Shown here: piece after piece, positions 1-8,973 of the stretch
Position numbering within the stretch: position 1 is the stretch's first letter
How the letters are laid out: each line of letters starts with the position of its first letter
Assembly (NCBI RefSeq): GCF_025790165.1
Contig: NZ_CP094970.1
Location: forward strand, 4,216,001 to 4,280,000
Direction: 5' to 3'
DNA length: 64,000 nt
From: Solicola gregarius
GTDB taxonomy: Bacteria > Actinomycetota > Actinomycetes > Propionibacteriales > Nocardioidaceae
Program-made: the position numbers and the translations under genes
The notes under the pieces: generated by a model
What the model saw: only the letters and a program-made list of their open reading frames with translations
Database searches by the model: none
Told to the model about the DNA's origin: nothing

Positions 1-2
1 AC

Positions 3-824
3 ATCTGGCGTGCGATGCGAACCCCGATCGGGCCGGCCACGCTCGTACTGCCCGCGTCGGCACCGGGCGGTCGCGTTGCCGCGCAGGCCTGGGGCCCGGG
101 CGCCGGTTGGGCGCTCGACCGAGTGCCGAGAATGCTCGGCGACGCCGATGACGTGGACGGATTCGCGCCGCGCCACGACGTTTTGGCCGATGCCTGGCGA
201 CGTTTCGAGTTCGTCCGGGTGCCCGCTACCGGCCTGGTGTTCGAGGCCCTGCTGCCCGCCATCCTGGAGCAGAAGGTGACCGGTCACGAGGCGTGGTACG
301 CCTGGCGACGCCTCGTCCGCGAGCACGGCGAACCCGCGCCCGGACCCGGCGAGAGTCTTCGGCTCGCGGTCCCGCCGGCGGCCGAGACCGTACGTCGGAT
401 TCCGTCCTGGACCTGGCGACAGCTGTGCGTCGACCACGCGCGCTCCCGCGCGATCGTCACCGTGGCGCAGCGGGCCGACGCACTCGAGCGAACGCTCGAC
501 GCATCGGCGGACGCCGCTGAGACCGCCCTTCGGTCGCTGCCCGGCATCGGCGTGTGGACGGCCGCCGAGGTACGCCAGCGGGCACACGGAGATCGCGATG
601 CCGTGAGCTTCGGCGACTACCACCTCAGCGCGCGTGTCGGCACGGTGCTCACCGGCCGCCCGGTCGACGACGCGACCATGGCGGAGGTGCTCGAGGCGTA
701 CCGCCCGCACCGCTACCGGGTGCAGCGGCTGGTGGAGCTGGCCGGACCGATGCCGCAGCGGAGACACCCGAGAATGCCGCCGCGCCGGCATCTACCAACT
801 CCCGGCTCACCCGGCGGTCGATGA
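3..824 (+). CDS. DNA-3-methyladenine glycosylase family protein (HhH-GPD), 5' end cut by window
   Basis: Base-excision-repair glycosylase of the AlkA-like HhH-GPD superfamily. The helix-hairpin-helix LPGIGVWTAAEV is followed by FGDYHL, whose Asp is in the position of the catalytic aspartate. The frame is open to the first base of the window, and the residues before the first ATG (position 15) continue the family's RTPxGPATL stretch, so the true start lies upstream and this is the C-terminal part of roughly 300 residues. The stop overlaps the convergent secreted-protein gene by 18 bases. Damage specificity cannot be read from the sequence. Confidence 0.85.
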   Translation: MWRAMRTPIGPATLVLPASAPGGRVAAQAWGPGAGWALDRVPRMLGDADDVDGFAPRHDVLADAWRRFEFVRVPATGLVFEALLPAILEQKVTGHEAWYAWRRLVREHGEPAPGPGESLRLAVPPAAETVRRIPSWTWRQLCVDHARSRAIVTVAQRADALERTLDASADAAETALRSLPGIGVWTAAEVRQRAHGDRDAVSFGDYHLSARVGTVLTGRPVDDATMAEVLEAYRPHRYRVQRLVELAGPMPQRRHPRMPPRRHLPTPGSPGGR

Positions 825-1460
825 CGGACGCGGCCACGCCGGCCGGTCGAGCCGTAGCCATCCGCGCCGCGGAACGTCGTCTCCGCAGGTGATCGGCACG
901 TTGCCGGCCATTCCGCACGGCGCAGTCGAGCGATTCTCGTACCGCGACACGACGAAGTAGCGCCGGGCGCCGATCAGCCGGCGGGGCCCGCGCACGCGTA
1001 CGGCGCGCCGGCCGACACGACGCACGTCGAGCCGGGCGATGCGCTTGCGCGTCGCATTGCTGATCAGATCGGCGCGCAGCCACCCGTCGCGGGCGTAGAC
1101 GGTGATGTTGCGCGACGCGCCGGGCTCCGCCTCGGTGCCGAGTTCGAGCGTGATGTTGCGGTGCCGCCGCTGCAGGTCGGCGGTGCGGAACGGCTCGTAC
1201 GTGCGCACCGTGTACGTCAGGTCGACACGGTGTCTGTCTCGGACGGCGATCCGGTGCGTGACGCTCGCAATGTCGAGCGGGCCGCGTGTGTCGTCCGGGT
1301 CCGACGTGGTCGACCGGGTGACCCGGTCGGGTGCAGCGCCGGGCGCTGCGGGTGCGGGAGCGCCGAGGAGCAACGGGGCGGCGAGCGCGCCGGCGAATGC
1401 CACCGCTGTACGCCGGCGGGTTGGTGAGGCGGAGGGGAGACGAGCTGGGCGATGGGGCAC
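807..1460 (-). CDS. Secreted hypothetical protein
   Basis: A 217-residue protein with an N-terminal signal peptide: arginines, a hydrophobic core (AVAFAGALAAPLLL) and an Ala/Pro-rich cleavage region. I chose the GTG at 1460 because AAAGG lies about 6 bases upstream and the signal peptide begins there; the frame stays open further upstream without family-like sequence. The mature part is polar and probably beta-rich. Its C-terminal region has two cysteines (APCGMAG and ITCGDD) that could form a disulfide. I do not recognise a family. It is convergent with the glycosylase gene and divergent from the next gene. Confidence 0.7.
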   Translation of the reverse strand: MPHRPARLPSASPTRRRTAVAFAGALAAPLLLGAPAPAAPGAAPDRVTRSTTSDPDDTRGPLDIASVTHRIAVRDRHRVDLTYTVRTYEPFRTADLQRRHRNITLELGTEAEPGASRNITVYARDGWLRADLISNATRKRIARLDVRRVGRRAVRVRGPRRLIGARRYFVVSRYENRSTAPCGMAGNVPITCGDDVPRRGWLRLDRPAWPRPSSTAG

Positions 1461-1631
1461 GGTGCGCCTTTCGTTCGGTTGGCTTTCGCAGACAGCGTGC
1501 AGCGGCGCGCCGAAACCGTGCGAGGATGCGTCCCGGATCTGTGGACAAACCGTGCGTTGTGGACGGAACCGGGACGGAAGCGCGTACGTCCAAGCGGAAC
1601 CCGAGGGACAAGACGACCAGGAGGTGCGGAC

Positions 1632-2384
1632 ATGAGGACGCTCACCGAGGTGCGGCGAACCGCTCGCAAGGCCCTGCTCGCCGGCGCCGCGGCGGCCGCG
1701 ATGGTTGCCACGGCACTCGTCGTCGGGCTCACGACTCCGGCGTACGCCTGTAGCTGCGTGCAGATCGATCTGCAGACCCAAGCCAAGCAGGGCGACGCGG
1801 TCTTCGTGGGTACGCCCGTCGACGTCACCGAGAGCGGCAACAGCGCCGTCTACGAGGTGCGGGTGAGCGACGTCTACGCGGGCACGGCAGATCCGACGAC
1901 GACGGTGCGGACGGCCGCGGATGGCGCCTCCTGCGGGGTCGACCTGAAGCTCGACCGGCAGTACATGTTCGTCGGAGACCAGAAGCAGCCGCACGGTGAG
2001 GTCTCGACCACCATGTGCTCCGGCACGCAGCCGATCTCCGACCAGGCGATCCTCGACGTCGAGAAGGCACTCGGCCCGGCGACGCCATATCGCGACACCT
2101 CGGGGACCGGCGGGCGCGACCAAGCCGGAGACGACAAGGCCGACGCCGCATCCGGCGACGACAAGGACACGACCGCCAGCGAGGGCGGTACGAACGGTGA
2201 GTCGACCGGCACGGACGGCGGCAGCTCCGGCACCGCCGAGCCGGGCGACGCGCAGCAGGCTTCCGACAGCTCCGACGACGGCGGCAGCTCGACGACGTAC
2301 GCCGTGGTCGGCGTGGCGCTGGCTCTCGCGGTCGGGGCATCGTTCGCCCTGCCCCAGCTGCGACGCCGCAAGCGCAGCCAGTAG
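1632..2384 (+). CDS. Cell-surface TIMP/NTR-like protein with C-terminal membrane anchor
   Basis: A 250-residue exported protein. A signal peptide (about residues 1-38) ends just before a CSC motif. That motif opens a roughly 90-residue domain resembling the bacterial tissue-inhibitor-of-metalloproteinase (netrin-like) fold, in which the N-terminal CxC is characteristic; two further cysteines (ASCGVD, TMCSG) could pair with it. A low-complexity Asp/Ser/Gly/Thr linker (about 155-220) leads to one transmembrane helix and an RRRKRSQ tail, so it is probably displayed outside the membrane. AGGAGG at 1619-1624 sets the ATG at 1632. The partner is unknown, and bacterial members need not inhibit proteases. 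Confidence 0.75.
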   Translation: MRTLTEVRRTARKALLAGAAAAAMVATALVVGLTTPAYACSCVQIDLQTQAKQGDAVFVGTPVDVTESGNSAVYEVRVSDVYAGTADPTTTVRTAADGASCGVDLKLDRQYMFVGDQKQPHGEVSTTMCSGTQPISDQAILDVEKALGPATPYRDTSGTGGRDQAGDDKADAASGDDKDTTASEGGTNGESTGTDGGSSGTAEPGDAQQASDSSDDGGSSTTYAVVGVALALAVGASFALPQLRRRKRSQ

Positions 2385-2404
2385 TCCTCGGCACTGCTCC
2401 TGGG

Positions 2405-2887
2405 TCAGGAGGTCCGCGCCCTCCGGTGCACCGCGTCGACGTCGAGTCGGCGCGGTCCGGAGCCTTCCGCGCCGAGCGCGTCGTGCGGGTTGTAGAGCGT
2501 GCAGCGGCTGAGGGAGAGACAGCCGCAGCCGATGCAGTCGGTCAGGTCGTCACGGAGCCGCTCGAGCTGTTCGATCCGCTCATCCAGCTTCGTACGCCAC
2601 GACTGTGAGAGCCGTGCCCACTCGCGGCGGCCCGGTGTCTTGCCGTCCGGCAGCGTGTCGAGTGCATCGCGAATCTCGGCGAGCGGGATACCCACCCGCT
2701 GCGAGACGCGGATGAAGGCGACCCGGCGCAGGATGTCTCGCGAGTACCGCCGTTGGTTGCCGCTCGTACGAACGCTGGCGATGAGCTCCTGCCGCTCGTA
2801 GAAGTGGAGGGCGGAGACGGCGACACCGCTGCGCGCCGCGACCTGTCCAGGAGTGAGCATCTTCGCGTTCCAAGGTGGCGTCTCCAC
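2405..2887 (-). CDS. soxR: Redox-sensitive MerR-family regulator SoxR
   Basis: A 160-residue MerR-type activator. It has an N-terminal winged helix ([21 protein letters not shown]), a dimerisation helix, and the [12 protein letters not shown] cluster near residue 124 that binds the [2Fe-2S] centre in SoxR. In actinobacteria SoxR responds mainly to redox-active small molecules rather than superoxide itself. GTG at 2887 is preferred because GGAGGAG lies 4 bases upstream; an internal ATG ten codons later is also possible. It is divergent from uvrB, with an imperfect inverted repeat in the shared region. Confidence 0.93.
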   Translation of the reverse strand: METPPWNAKMLTPGQVAARSGVAVSALHFYERQELIASVRTSGNQRRYSRDILRRVAFIRVSQRVGIPLAEIRDALDTLPDGKTPGRREWARLSQSWRTKLDERIEQLERLRDDLTDCIGCGCLSLSRCTLYNPHDALGAEGSGPRRLDVDAVHRRARTS

Positions 2888-2918
2888 GTTTCTCCTCCAC
2901 GGACCTGGCGTCGGACAT

Positions 2919-2938
2919 ACCTGAACCCTGATCAAGGT
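2919..2938. promoter_or_regulatory. Candidate SoxR operator between soxR and uvrB
   Basis: A 20-base imperfect dyad with ACCT/AGGT outer arms, and 12 of 20 positions symmetrical, lies about 30 bases upstream of the soxR start. MerR-family regulators bind dyads of this size between the -35 and -10 elements of their own promoters, so autoregulation is plausible. The match to the classical SoxR box is only partial. Confidence 0.4.
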
Positions 2939-3009
2939 TACCCGGCCGGACCAGGTTCGGCAGGGCGCGCACGGGACGGCTGTCGGTGCCCGGTCGTACC
3001 CTCGATGAC

Positions 3010-5109
3010 ATGAGACCAGTGACCGAGCTCGCGCGCCAGGTGGCGCCGATGCGTGTGGTGTCCGACTACGAGCCTTCCGGCGACCAGCCGCGCGCGATCG
3101 AGCAGCTCTCCGAGCGCATCGGCGCGGACGCCAAGGACTCCGTGCTGCTGGGCGCCACGGGCACCGGCAAGACGGCGACCGTCGCCTGGCTCGCCGAGCG
3201 CTTGCAGCGGCCGGTTCTGGTGCTCCAACCCAACAAGACACTCGCCGCCCAGTTCGCGAACGAGCTGCGCGACCTCTTCCCGGACAACGCCGTCGAGTAC
3301 TTCGTCTCCTACTACGACTACTACCAGCCCGAGGCGTACGTACCGCAGACCGACACCTACATCGAGAAGGACTCGTCGATCAACGACGAGGTCGAGCGAC
3401 TGCGGCACTCGGCGACGTGGAGCCTGCTGACCCGGCGCGACGTGATCGTGGTCGCGACCGTCTCGTGCATCTACGGGCTGGGTTCGGCCGACGAGTACAT
3501 CAATCGCATGATCCACCTGGAGGTCGGCGCCGATCGTGACCGCGACGAGCTGCTCCGAACGCTCGTGCAGGCGCAGTACACCCGCAACGACCTCAACACG
3601 ACGCGCGGCAACTTCCGCGTCCGCGGCGACACCCTGGAGATCTTCCCGGTCTACCAGGAGCTGGCGGTTCGGGTGGAGTTCTTCGGCGACGAGATCGAGC
3701 GCCTGATGACCCTGCATCCGCTCACCGGCGAGGTGCTCTCCGACGAGAAGCAGCTGTACGTCGGCGCCGCCACGCACTACGCGGTCGGGCCCGAGGTGAT
3801 GGAGCGGGCGATCGGGGGGATCGAGCAGGAGCTCGGCGAGCGGCTGAGCGAGCTCGAGGGCCAGGGCAAGCTGCTCGAGGCGCAGCGGCTGCGCATGCGC
3901 ACCTCGTACGACATCGAGATGATGCGCCAGGTCGGCAGCTGCTCGGGCATCGAGAATTACTCGCTGCACATGGACGGTCGTGAGCGCGGCAGCGCCCCGA
4001 ACTGCCTGCTCGACTACTTTCCGGAAGACTTCCTGCTCGTCATCGACGAGTCGCATGTGACGGTGCCGCAGATCGGCGGCATGTACGAAGGCGACATGTC
4101 CCGCAAGCGGACCCTCGTCGACCACGGGTTCCGACTGCCGAGCGCGATGGACAACCGACCGTTGCGATGGGAGGAGTTCCTGCAGCGCATCGGCCAGACC
4201 GTCTACCTGTCGGCGACTCCGGGCCCGTACGAGCTCGAGCAGTCCCACGGCGAGATAGTCGAGCAGATCATTCGGCCGACCGGCCTGGTCGACCCGGAGG
4301 TGATCGTGAAGCCGACCAAGGGCCAGATCGACGATCTGATCGGTCAGATCCGCGAGCGGGTCGAGCGCAAGGAGCGGATCCTCGTCACCACGCTGACGAA
4401 GAAGATGTCCGAGGACCTCACCGACTACCTCCTCGAGGCCGGCATCCGCACGCGATACCTGCACAGCGAGGTCGACACGCTGCGGCGCGTCGAGCTGCTC
4501 CGCGAGCTGCGCATGGGCGAGTACGACGTGCTCGTCGGGATCAACCTGCTGCGCGAGGGCCTCGATCTACCAGAGGTGAGCCTGGTGGCGATCCTCGATG
4601 CCGACAAGGAGGGCTTCCTGCGCTCGGGCAGGTCGCTGATCCAGACGATCGGTCGCGCCGCGCGCAACGTCTCGGGTCAGGTGATCATGTACGCCGACCA
4701 GATAACCGCCTCGATGGAGCAGGCGCTCGATGAGACGAACCGGCGACGCCAGGTGCAGCAGGACTACAACACCGAGCACGGCATCGACCCGCAGCCGCTG
4801 CGCAAACGCATCGGCGACATCACCGACATGCTCGCCCGCGAGGATGCCGAGATCGAGGAGCTCGTCGGCGGGTCCGGCCGATCGCAGTCGCGCGGCAAGG
4901 GTGCCGTCCTTACACCGGCGCTCGGGCCGTCGTTCAACCGCGATACGGCGAGCATGCCGGCCGCTGAGCTCGCCGACCTGATCCAGGAGCTCAACGAGCA
5001 GATGCACCTCGCGGCCGCCGAGCTGCAGTTCGAGGTAGCCGCCCGGATCCGCGATGAGATCGGCGACCTGAAGAAGGAGCTCCGGTCGATGATCAACGCG
5101 GGCGCGTAA
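3010..5109 (+). CDS. uvrB: Excinuclease ABC subunit UvrB
   Basis: Damage-verifying helicase of nucleotide excision repair, which receives DNA from UvrA and recruits UvrC. The 699-residue protein has Walker A GATGTGKT at residues 48-55, the beta-hairpin region rich in YYDYYQPE, helicase motifs through [15 protein letters not shown] and QTIGRAARN, and a C-terminal UVR motif that contacts UvrC. No ribosome-binding site precedes ATG 3010. A TACCCT at 2997-3002 sits 7 bases upstream, consistent with a leaderless transcript. uvrA and uvrC are also in this window but not adjacent. Confidence 0.97.
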   Translation: MRPVTELARQVAPMRVVSDYEPSGDQPRAIEQLSERIGADAKDSVLLGATGTGKTATVAWLAERLQRPVLVLQPNKTLAAQFANELRDLFPDNAVEYFVSYYDYYQPEAYVPQTDTYIEKDSSINDEVERLRHSATWSLLTRRDVIVVATVSCIYGLGSADEYINRMIHLEVGADRDRDELLRTLVQAQYTRNDLNTTRGNFRVRGDTLEIFPVYQELAVRVEFFGDEIERLMTLHPLTGEVLSDEKQLYVGAATHYAVGPEVMERAIGGIEQELGERLSELEGQGKLLEAQRLRMRTSYDIEMMRQVGSCSGIENYSLHMDGRERGSAPNCLLDYFPEDFLLVIDESHVTVPQIGGMYEGDMSRKRTLVDHGFRLPSAMDNRPLRWEEFLQRIGQTVYLSATPGPYELEQSHGEIVEQIIRPTGLVDPEVIVKPTKGQIDDLIGQIRERVERKERILVTTLTKKMSEDLTDYLLEAGIRTRYLHSEVDTLRRVELLRELRMGEYDVLVGINLLREGLDLPEVSLVAILDADKEGFLRSGRSLIQTIGRAARNVSGQVIMYADQITASMEQALDETNRRRQVQQDYNTEHGIDPQPLRKRIGDITDMLAREDAEIEELVGGSGRSQSRGKGAVLTPALGPSFNRDTASMPAAELADLIQELNEQMHLAAAELQFEVAARIRDEIGDLKKELRSMINAGA

Positions 5110-5142
5110 CGACCGACGAGTGAGCGGTGCAGGAGCGACGGG

Positions 5143-6843
5143 TCAGCGCACCGTCAGGCGCCAGGGGAGCGACAGTACGCCCGGCACCTCGAGGCCCGCC
5201 GCGCGCGCGACACCGACGAGCATCCCTTCGGGCGAGGTCGCGACGGCATCTCCCGGTGACTCACTCGACTCCGAAGGGATCAGCCGTTGCAGCGGCGACA
5301 CGTGCGGCACCGGCACGGCGCGGGTCCGGTCGGGATCGAGGCCGGCGCGCGTCGCCGCGGCGTCGAGGGCAGTACGTAGCCCGCCGAGCTCGTCGACGAG
5401 ACCGCGCTCGAGGGCATCGGCGCCGGTCCAGACCCGCCCGCGCGCGAGCGGCTCCAGCACGCCCACGTCCATTCCGCGATCCTCGGCCGCCTTGGTCGTG
5501 AAGTCGGCGTACACCTCGTCGAGCCAGTCGTTCACCTTGGCCCATTGCGCATCGTCGAACGTCGTCGTCGGGCTGAACATCGTCGAGTGCACGCCCGACC
5601 CGATGGCCTCGCGGGTGACGCCGATGCGCTGGAAGGTGCGCCCGAGCGCAATCTTGCCGCCCAGCACCCCGATCGACCCGGTCAGCGTCGCCGGCAGCGC
5701 GACGATCGCATCGCACGGCATCGACACGAAGTACCCGCCCGACGCCGCGACGCCGCCCATCGAGGCCACAACGGGCCGGCCCGTATGTCGAAATGCCTGC
5801 ACTGCATGCCGGATCGCGTCGGATGCGACATACGAGCCACCCGGACTGTCGACCCGCAGGACGAGCGCCTCGAGCGAGTCGTCCTCGGTTGCGAGCCGGA
5901 GGGCCGCGCACACCGACTCGGAGCCGCAAGCGCGTCCGCCGAGTGGGCCGCCCCCATTGCGGCCGGTGGAGATGCCGCCGGTCACCGCGACGACACCGAC
6001 CTTCGGCCTCCGGCGACGAGCCAGCTGCTCCGCGGGCCGATTGGCACGGTGGCGCGCGTACCGGTGTGCGTAGTGCAGGGTGATCTCGCCGTCGGCGCCC
6101 CACTCGCGACGAGCATGCGCGTACGCGTCCGCGCGGTACCCGAGATGGTCGACGAGTCCCCGCTCGAGCGCGATGGGCGCAGGCACCGGCGCGGCGTCCA
6201 TCGCGGCGGCGAACGAGTCGGCATCGACTCCGCGCCGCCGACTCGCCACCGCGGCAATGCGCTCGACGACGGAGTCGGCGATCCGGCGGGTCATCTCGCG
6301 GTTCGACCCGGAGATCTCGTGCGACATGATCATCTCGGCAGCCGTCTTGAACTCGTGCCGCTGACCGAGCTGGGGTTCGGCATCGACCTTGTCGAGTACG
6401 CCGCGCAGCGTCATGACCTCGAGGGCGACACCCATCAACGCGACGCCGCCGCTGGGCTGGAGCCAGATCGAGTCGGTGTGCAGGGCGAGATAGTACGGAA
6501 CGGTTCCGGGGCCGAGCTCACCGAAGCTGGTCGCGGTGGCGACCGTGGGTTTGCCGGAGCGTGCGAAGGCCTCGAGGGCGGCGCCGAGCTCCTCCGCCTG
6601 TGCGATCGTCACCGTCTCCGACACCGTGACGATCGCCCCGGCGACCGCTGCGTCGGTCGCGGCGTACCGAAGACCCGCGATCGTCTCGGACAACAACGGC
6701 GTGTTGCGGCCGCGCAGTGCGGAGAACGGGTCCGACGGCGGATGGTCGACCAGCCCGCGCGTCAGGTCGACCTCGATCACCAGCGGGGGCCCGGTCCGGT
6801 CGAGGAACGGCAGTCGGTCCAGTGCGCGGCGACTCGGCTTCAT
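5143..6843 (-). CDS. sppA: Signal peptide peptidase SppA, 67-kDa type
   Basis: A 566-residue serine protease with tandem S49 domains. The two-domain SppA uses a Lys/Ser dyad split between its halves. The visible candidates are K166 in EFKTAAE and S368 in GGVAASGG, preceded by the conserved DSPGG loop. I see no N-terminal membrane helix, unlike the E. coli enzyme, so it may be cytosolic or peripherally attached. ATG 6843 matches the family N-terminus; GGGG just upstream is a weak ribosome-binding site. It is convergent with uvrB and divergent from terC. Confidence 0.93.
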   Translation of the reverse strand: MKPSRRALDRLPFLDRTGPPLVIEVDLTRGLVDHPPSDPFSALRGRNTPLLSETIAGLRYAATDAAVAGAIVTVSETVTIAQAEELGAALEAFARSGKPTVATATSFGELGPGTVPYYLALHTDSIWLQPSGGVALMGVALEVMTLRGVLDKVDAEPQLGQRHEFKTAAEMIMSHEISGSNREMTRRIADSVVERIAAVASRRRGVDADSFAAAMDAAPVPAPIALERGLVDHLGYRADAYAHARREWGADGEITLHYAHRYARHRANRPAEQLARRRRPKVGVVAVTGGISTGRNGGGPLGGRACGSESVCAALRLATEDDSLEALVLRVDSPGGSYVASDAIRHAVQAFRHTGRPVVASMGGVAASGGYFVSMPCDAIVALPATLTGSIGVLGGKIALGRTFQRIGVTREAIGSGVHSTMFSPTTTFDDAQWAKVNDWLDEVYADFTTKAAEDRGMDVGVLEPLARGRVWTGADALERGLVDELGGLRTALDAAATRAGLDPDRTRAVPVPHVSPLQRLIPSESSESPGDAVATSPEGMLVGVARAAGLEVPGVLSLPWRLTVR

Positions 6844-6940
6844 GGGCCCCAGCCTAGGGGCACGTCGTCGTGGTGGCGGGCGCCCGCGCAGATCGCGTAC
6901 GCGCGGGTCTCCGGTGGCTGGGGAGGGTGCGGCCTGTAAG

Positions 6941-7045
6941 AATGACCGGTGGAGGGGAGTATTCCTTCGCTGTTCCGCCGTCAGCTCGGCCACCCGACGT
7001 GGTCCGGTGGATCGGGCCGCGCTCCGCGGCGGAAGAGACCTCCGG
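6941..7045 (+). promoter_or_regulatory. yybP-ykoY (manganese) riboswitch aptamer upstream of terC
   Basis: The leader contains the hallmarks of this class: GGGGAGTA at 6954-6961, a GCCGTCA...GGC hairpin near 6976-6990, a CCGACGTGG segment, and a closing GGAAGAGACCTCC. Family knowledge: yybP-ykoY RNAs sense Mn2+ and commonly precede terC/alx/mntP-type transporters, exactly the downstream gene here. P1 can form from GGAGG (6951-6955) and CCTCC (7039-7043). Boundaries are approximate. Confidence 0.85.
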
Positions 7046-7069
7046 CAGCATGTTCCGCTTGACCGGAGG
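7039..7069 (+). promoter_or_regulatory. Anti-ribosome-binding-site hairpin of the terC riboswitch
   Basis: CCTCCGG (7039-7045) is perfectly complementary to CCGGAGG (7063-7069), which contains the terC Shine-Dalgarno GGAGG, 9 bases before GTG 7079. The first strand is also the 3' half of the aptamer P1 stem. The two pairings exclude each other, which predicts translational control: P1 formed (Mn2+ bound) frees the ribosome-binding site, and P1 open hides it. Confidence 0.75.
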
Positions 7070-7078
7070 TTTGAATCT

Positions 7079-8059
7079 GTGGATGTCACTACAGCCGAGT
7101 GGCTCATCACGGTGGGTGTCACCGTGGCCGTACTCCTGTTCGACGTCGTCATCGTCGCTCGCCGCCCGCACGAGCCGACGATCAAGGAATGCGTCATCGC
7201 GCTGTCGGTGTACATCGGCCTGGCGTTGCTCTTCGGCATCTGGGTGACGTCGTTCCACGGGCACGACTACGGCGTCCAGTTCTTCGCGGGCTGGCTCACC
7301 GAGTACAGCCTGTCGATCGACAACCTGTTCGTCTTCATCATCATCATGTCGGCCCTGAATGTGCCCCGGAAGTACCAGCAGGAGGCGCTGCTCGTCGGGA
7401 TCATCCTGGCGCTGATCTTCCGCGGGATCTTCATCGCGCTCGGCAAGGTCGCGATCGACAACTTCTCCTGGGTCTTCTACATCTTCGGCGCGTTCCTCGT
7501 GTACACCGCGTACACGTTGGTGAAGAGCTACCGGAGCCACGATGACGAGGAGTACAAGGAGAACCGGCTCATCGTCTTCGCGCGTACGCACCTGAACGCG
7601 ACCGACGAGTACCACGGGCTCAAGCTGTTCATCAAGCAGAACGGCAAGCGGATGATCACGCCGATGTTCATCGTGATCGTCGCGCTCGGCTCGACCGACA
7701 TCATGTTCGCGCTCGACTCGATCCCCGCGATCTACGGGCTGACGCAGGAGGCGTACATCGTCTTCACCGCGAACGTGTTCGCCCTGATGGGGCTCCGCCA
7801 GCTGTACTTCCTGCTCGGCGACATGCTGCAGAAGCTGGTGTACCTGTCGCTGGGGCTCTCGTTCATCCTCGCCTTCATCGGCGTCAAGCTCGTGCTGCAC
7901 GCACTGCACGAGAACGAGCTGCCGTTCATCAACGGTGGCGAGCCCCTCGACGTACCCGAGATCGACACCCTGGTCAGTCTCGGCGTGATCATCGTCACGC
8001 TTGCCGTGACGGCCGTCGCGAGCCTTCTCAAGTCGCGCAACCAGGCCGAGATCCAGTAG
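7079..8059 (+). CDS. TerC/Alx family membrane transporter
   Basis: A 326-residue polytopic protein of the TerC family with about eight or nine hydrophobic segments. It carries the acidic intramembrane motifs typical of the family (SLSIDNLFVF near residue 80 and GSTDIMFALDSIPAI near residue 210). Members export Mn2+ or help metallate secreted proteins; the name derives from tellurite resistance. GTG 7079 follows GGAGG at 7065-7069 and gives the expected N-terminus. Longer in-frame upstream sequence covers the riboswitch and is not coding. The Mn2+-type leader supports manganese homeostasis. Confidence 0.92.
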   Translation: MDVTTAEWLITVGVTVAVLLFDVVIVARRPHEPTIKECVIALSVYIGLALLFGIWVTSFHGHDYGVQFFAGWLTEYSLSIDNLFVFIIIMSALNVPRKYQQEALLVGIILALIFRGIFIALGKVAIDNFSWVFYIFGAFLVYTAYTLVKSYRSHDDEEYKENRLIVFARTHLNATDEYHGLKLFIKQNGKRMITPMFIVIVALGSTDIMFALDSIPAIYGLTQEAYIVFTANVFALMGLRQLYFLLGDMLQKLVYLSLGLSFILAFIGVKLVLHALHENELPFINGGEPLDVPEIDTLVSLGVIIVTLAVTAVASLLKSRNQAEIQ

Positions 8060-8194
8060 ATCGGCGCGTCGTCGGCGGCGGGCAGTCTCTGTCCGCCGCC
8101 ACCTGACCCAGATGTCAATAACACAGCGTGATTGCGACACGCCGGGCGGACTTGGCCGTGGCGAAAACCTGTCGTAGTGTGTCGGTTGCTACTC

Positions 8195-8395
8195 GACCGG
8201 CACGCCGAATTCCGCCCGGCCGGTCGGGTCCCTACCGTCAACTGCACGACGAGGGCGGAAGTGGGGGAACCACACGTTCCTCGGAGTTGGCCACGCACCA
8301 CGGTGCAGGTCGACTCCTCGGGGTGAAGTCGCGAAAGCGACGGGGCACCTTCTGGCCCTAACCCGACAGCTCACCTCACAGGCGTCGGAAGGGAT
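8195..8395 (+). promoter_or_regulatory. ydaO/yuaA (c-di-AMP) riboswitch upstream of the Rpf gene
   Basis: The 342-base gene-free stretch 8060-8401 holds a structured leader with ydaO signature blocks: GCCGAATTCCGCCC (from 8204), GGGGGAACCACA, GGGGTGAAGTCGCGAAAGCGAC, and the 3' block CCCGACAGCTCACCTCACAG followed by GCGTCGGAAGG just before the start codon. Family knowledge: this class binds cyclic di-AMP, usually turns expression off, and in actinobacteria often precedes rpf and NlpC/P60 genes. Ends are approximate. I see nothing else in 8060-8194 beyond likely promoter sequence. Confidence 0.85.
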
Positions 8396-8401
8396 CACCC
8401 T

Positions 8402-8917
8402 GTGTCTTCCACTGTTTCGCGCAACCACTCCGGTATGCGCCGCTCAGTCCGCGTCGTTTCGTCCACCCTCGCAGTCGGCGCTCTCGTCGCCGGCACGATG
8501 GCCGTGACGACGACTACGGCCGACGCCGCCAAGAACCGCACCTGGAACCGCCTCGCGCAGTGCGAGTCCGGTGGCCGCTGGCACATCAACTCGACGTACG
8601 ACGGCGGGCTCCAGTTCAGCCCGTCGACCTGGCGCGGCTACGGCGGCGGCAAGTTCGCCCCCTACGCCTACAAGGCGAAGCGCTGGGAGCAGATCGCGAT
8701 CGCCCAGCGCGTGCTGCGCGGCCAGGGCTGGGGTGCGTGGCCGGCCTGCTCGGCCTCGCTCGGCCTGGACCACTCCGACGCCGTCGCCCCGTGGGAGGGG
8801 CGCCCGCGCAAGGTGATCAAGTCGTTCTCGGGCAAGAACCACGGCTCCGCGAACCTCTACCTGCATTCGATGTCCGGCAAGAAGCACAAGGCCTCGGCGT
8901 TCACGCCGCTGCGCTGA
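8402..8917 (+). CDS. Secreted resuscitation-promoting-factor-type transglycosylase
   Basis: A 171-residue secreted muralytic enzyme. A signal peptide (about 1-42, ending ADA) is followed by a lysozyme-like Rpf domain (about 45-115): LAQCESGGRWHINS contains the catalytic Glu55, GGLQFSPSTW is present, and Cys54 pairs with the later WPACSA cysteine in known Rpfs. It cleaves peptidoglycan glycan strands during growth or dormancy exit. The C-terminal 55 residues are Lys/His/Ser-rich with no LysM or G5 module. GTG 8402 follows GGAAGGGA in the riboswitch tail, so translation may be directly gated. Confidence 0.92.
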   Translation: MSSTVSRNHSGMRRSVRVVSSTLAVGALVAGTMAVTTTTADAAKNRTWNRLAQCESGGRWHINSTYDGGLQFSPSTWRGYGGGKFAPYAYKAKRWEQIAIAQRVLRGQGWGAWPACSASLGLDHSDAVAPWEGRPRKVIKSFSGKNHGSANLYLHSMSGKKHKASAFTPLR

Positions 8918-8927
8918 CCTCGCCAAC

Positions 8928-8973
8928 ACGCACGCTGGCCTCGTCCCGATCTCGGGGCGGGGCCAGTTTGCGT
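8928..8973. terminator. Bidirectional hairpin between rpf and NlpC/P60 genes
   Basis: The two arms (ACGCACGCTGGCCTCGTCCC and GGGGCGGGGCCAGTTTGCGT) pair over about 20 positions with a few mismatches around a 6-base loop. It sits between the two convergent stop codons, which suits a shared intrinsic terminator. No U-tract follows, as is common in high-GC actinobacteria. Confidence 0.7.

Noticed and set aside
2938-4464. A 508-residue minus-strand frame opposite uvrB
   Set aside because: Antisense shadow of UvrB with low-complexity Leu/Arg/Asp/Val composition.
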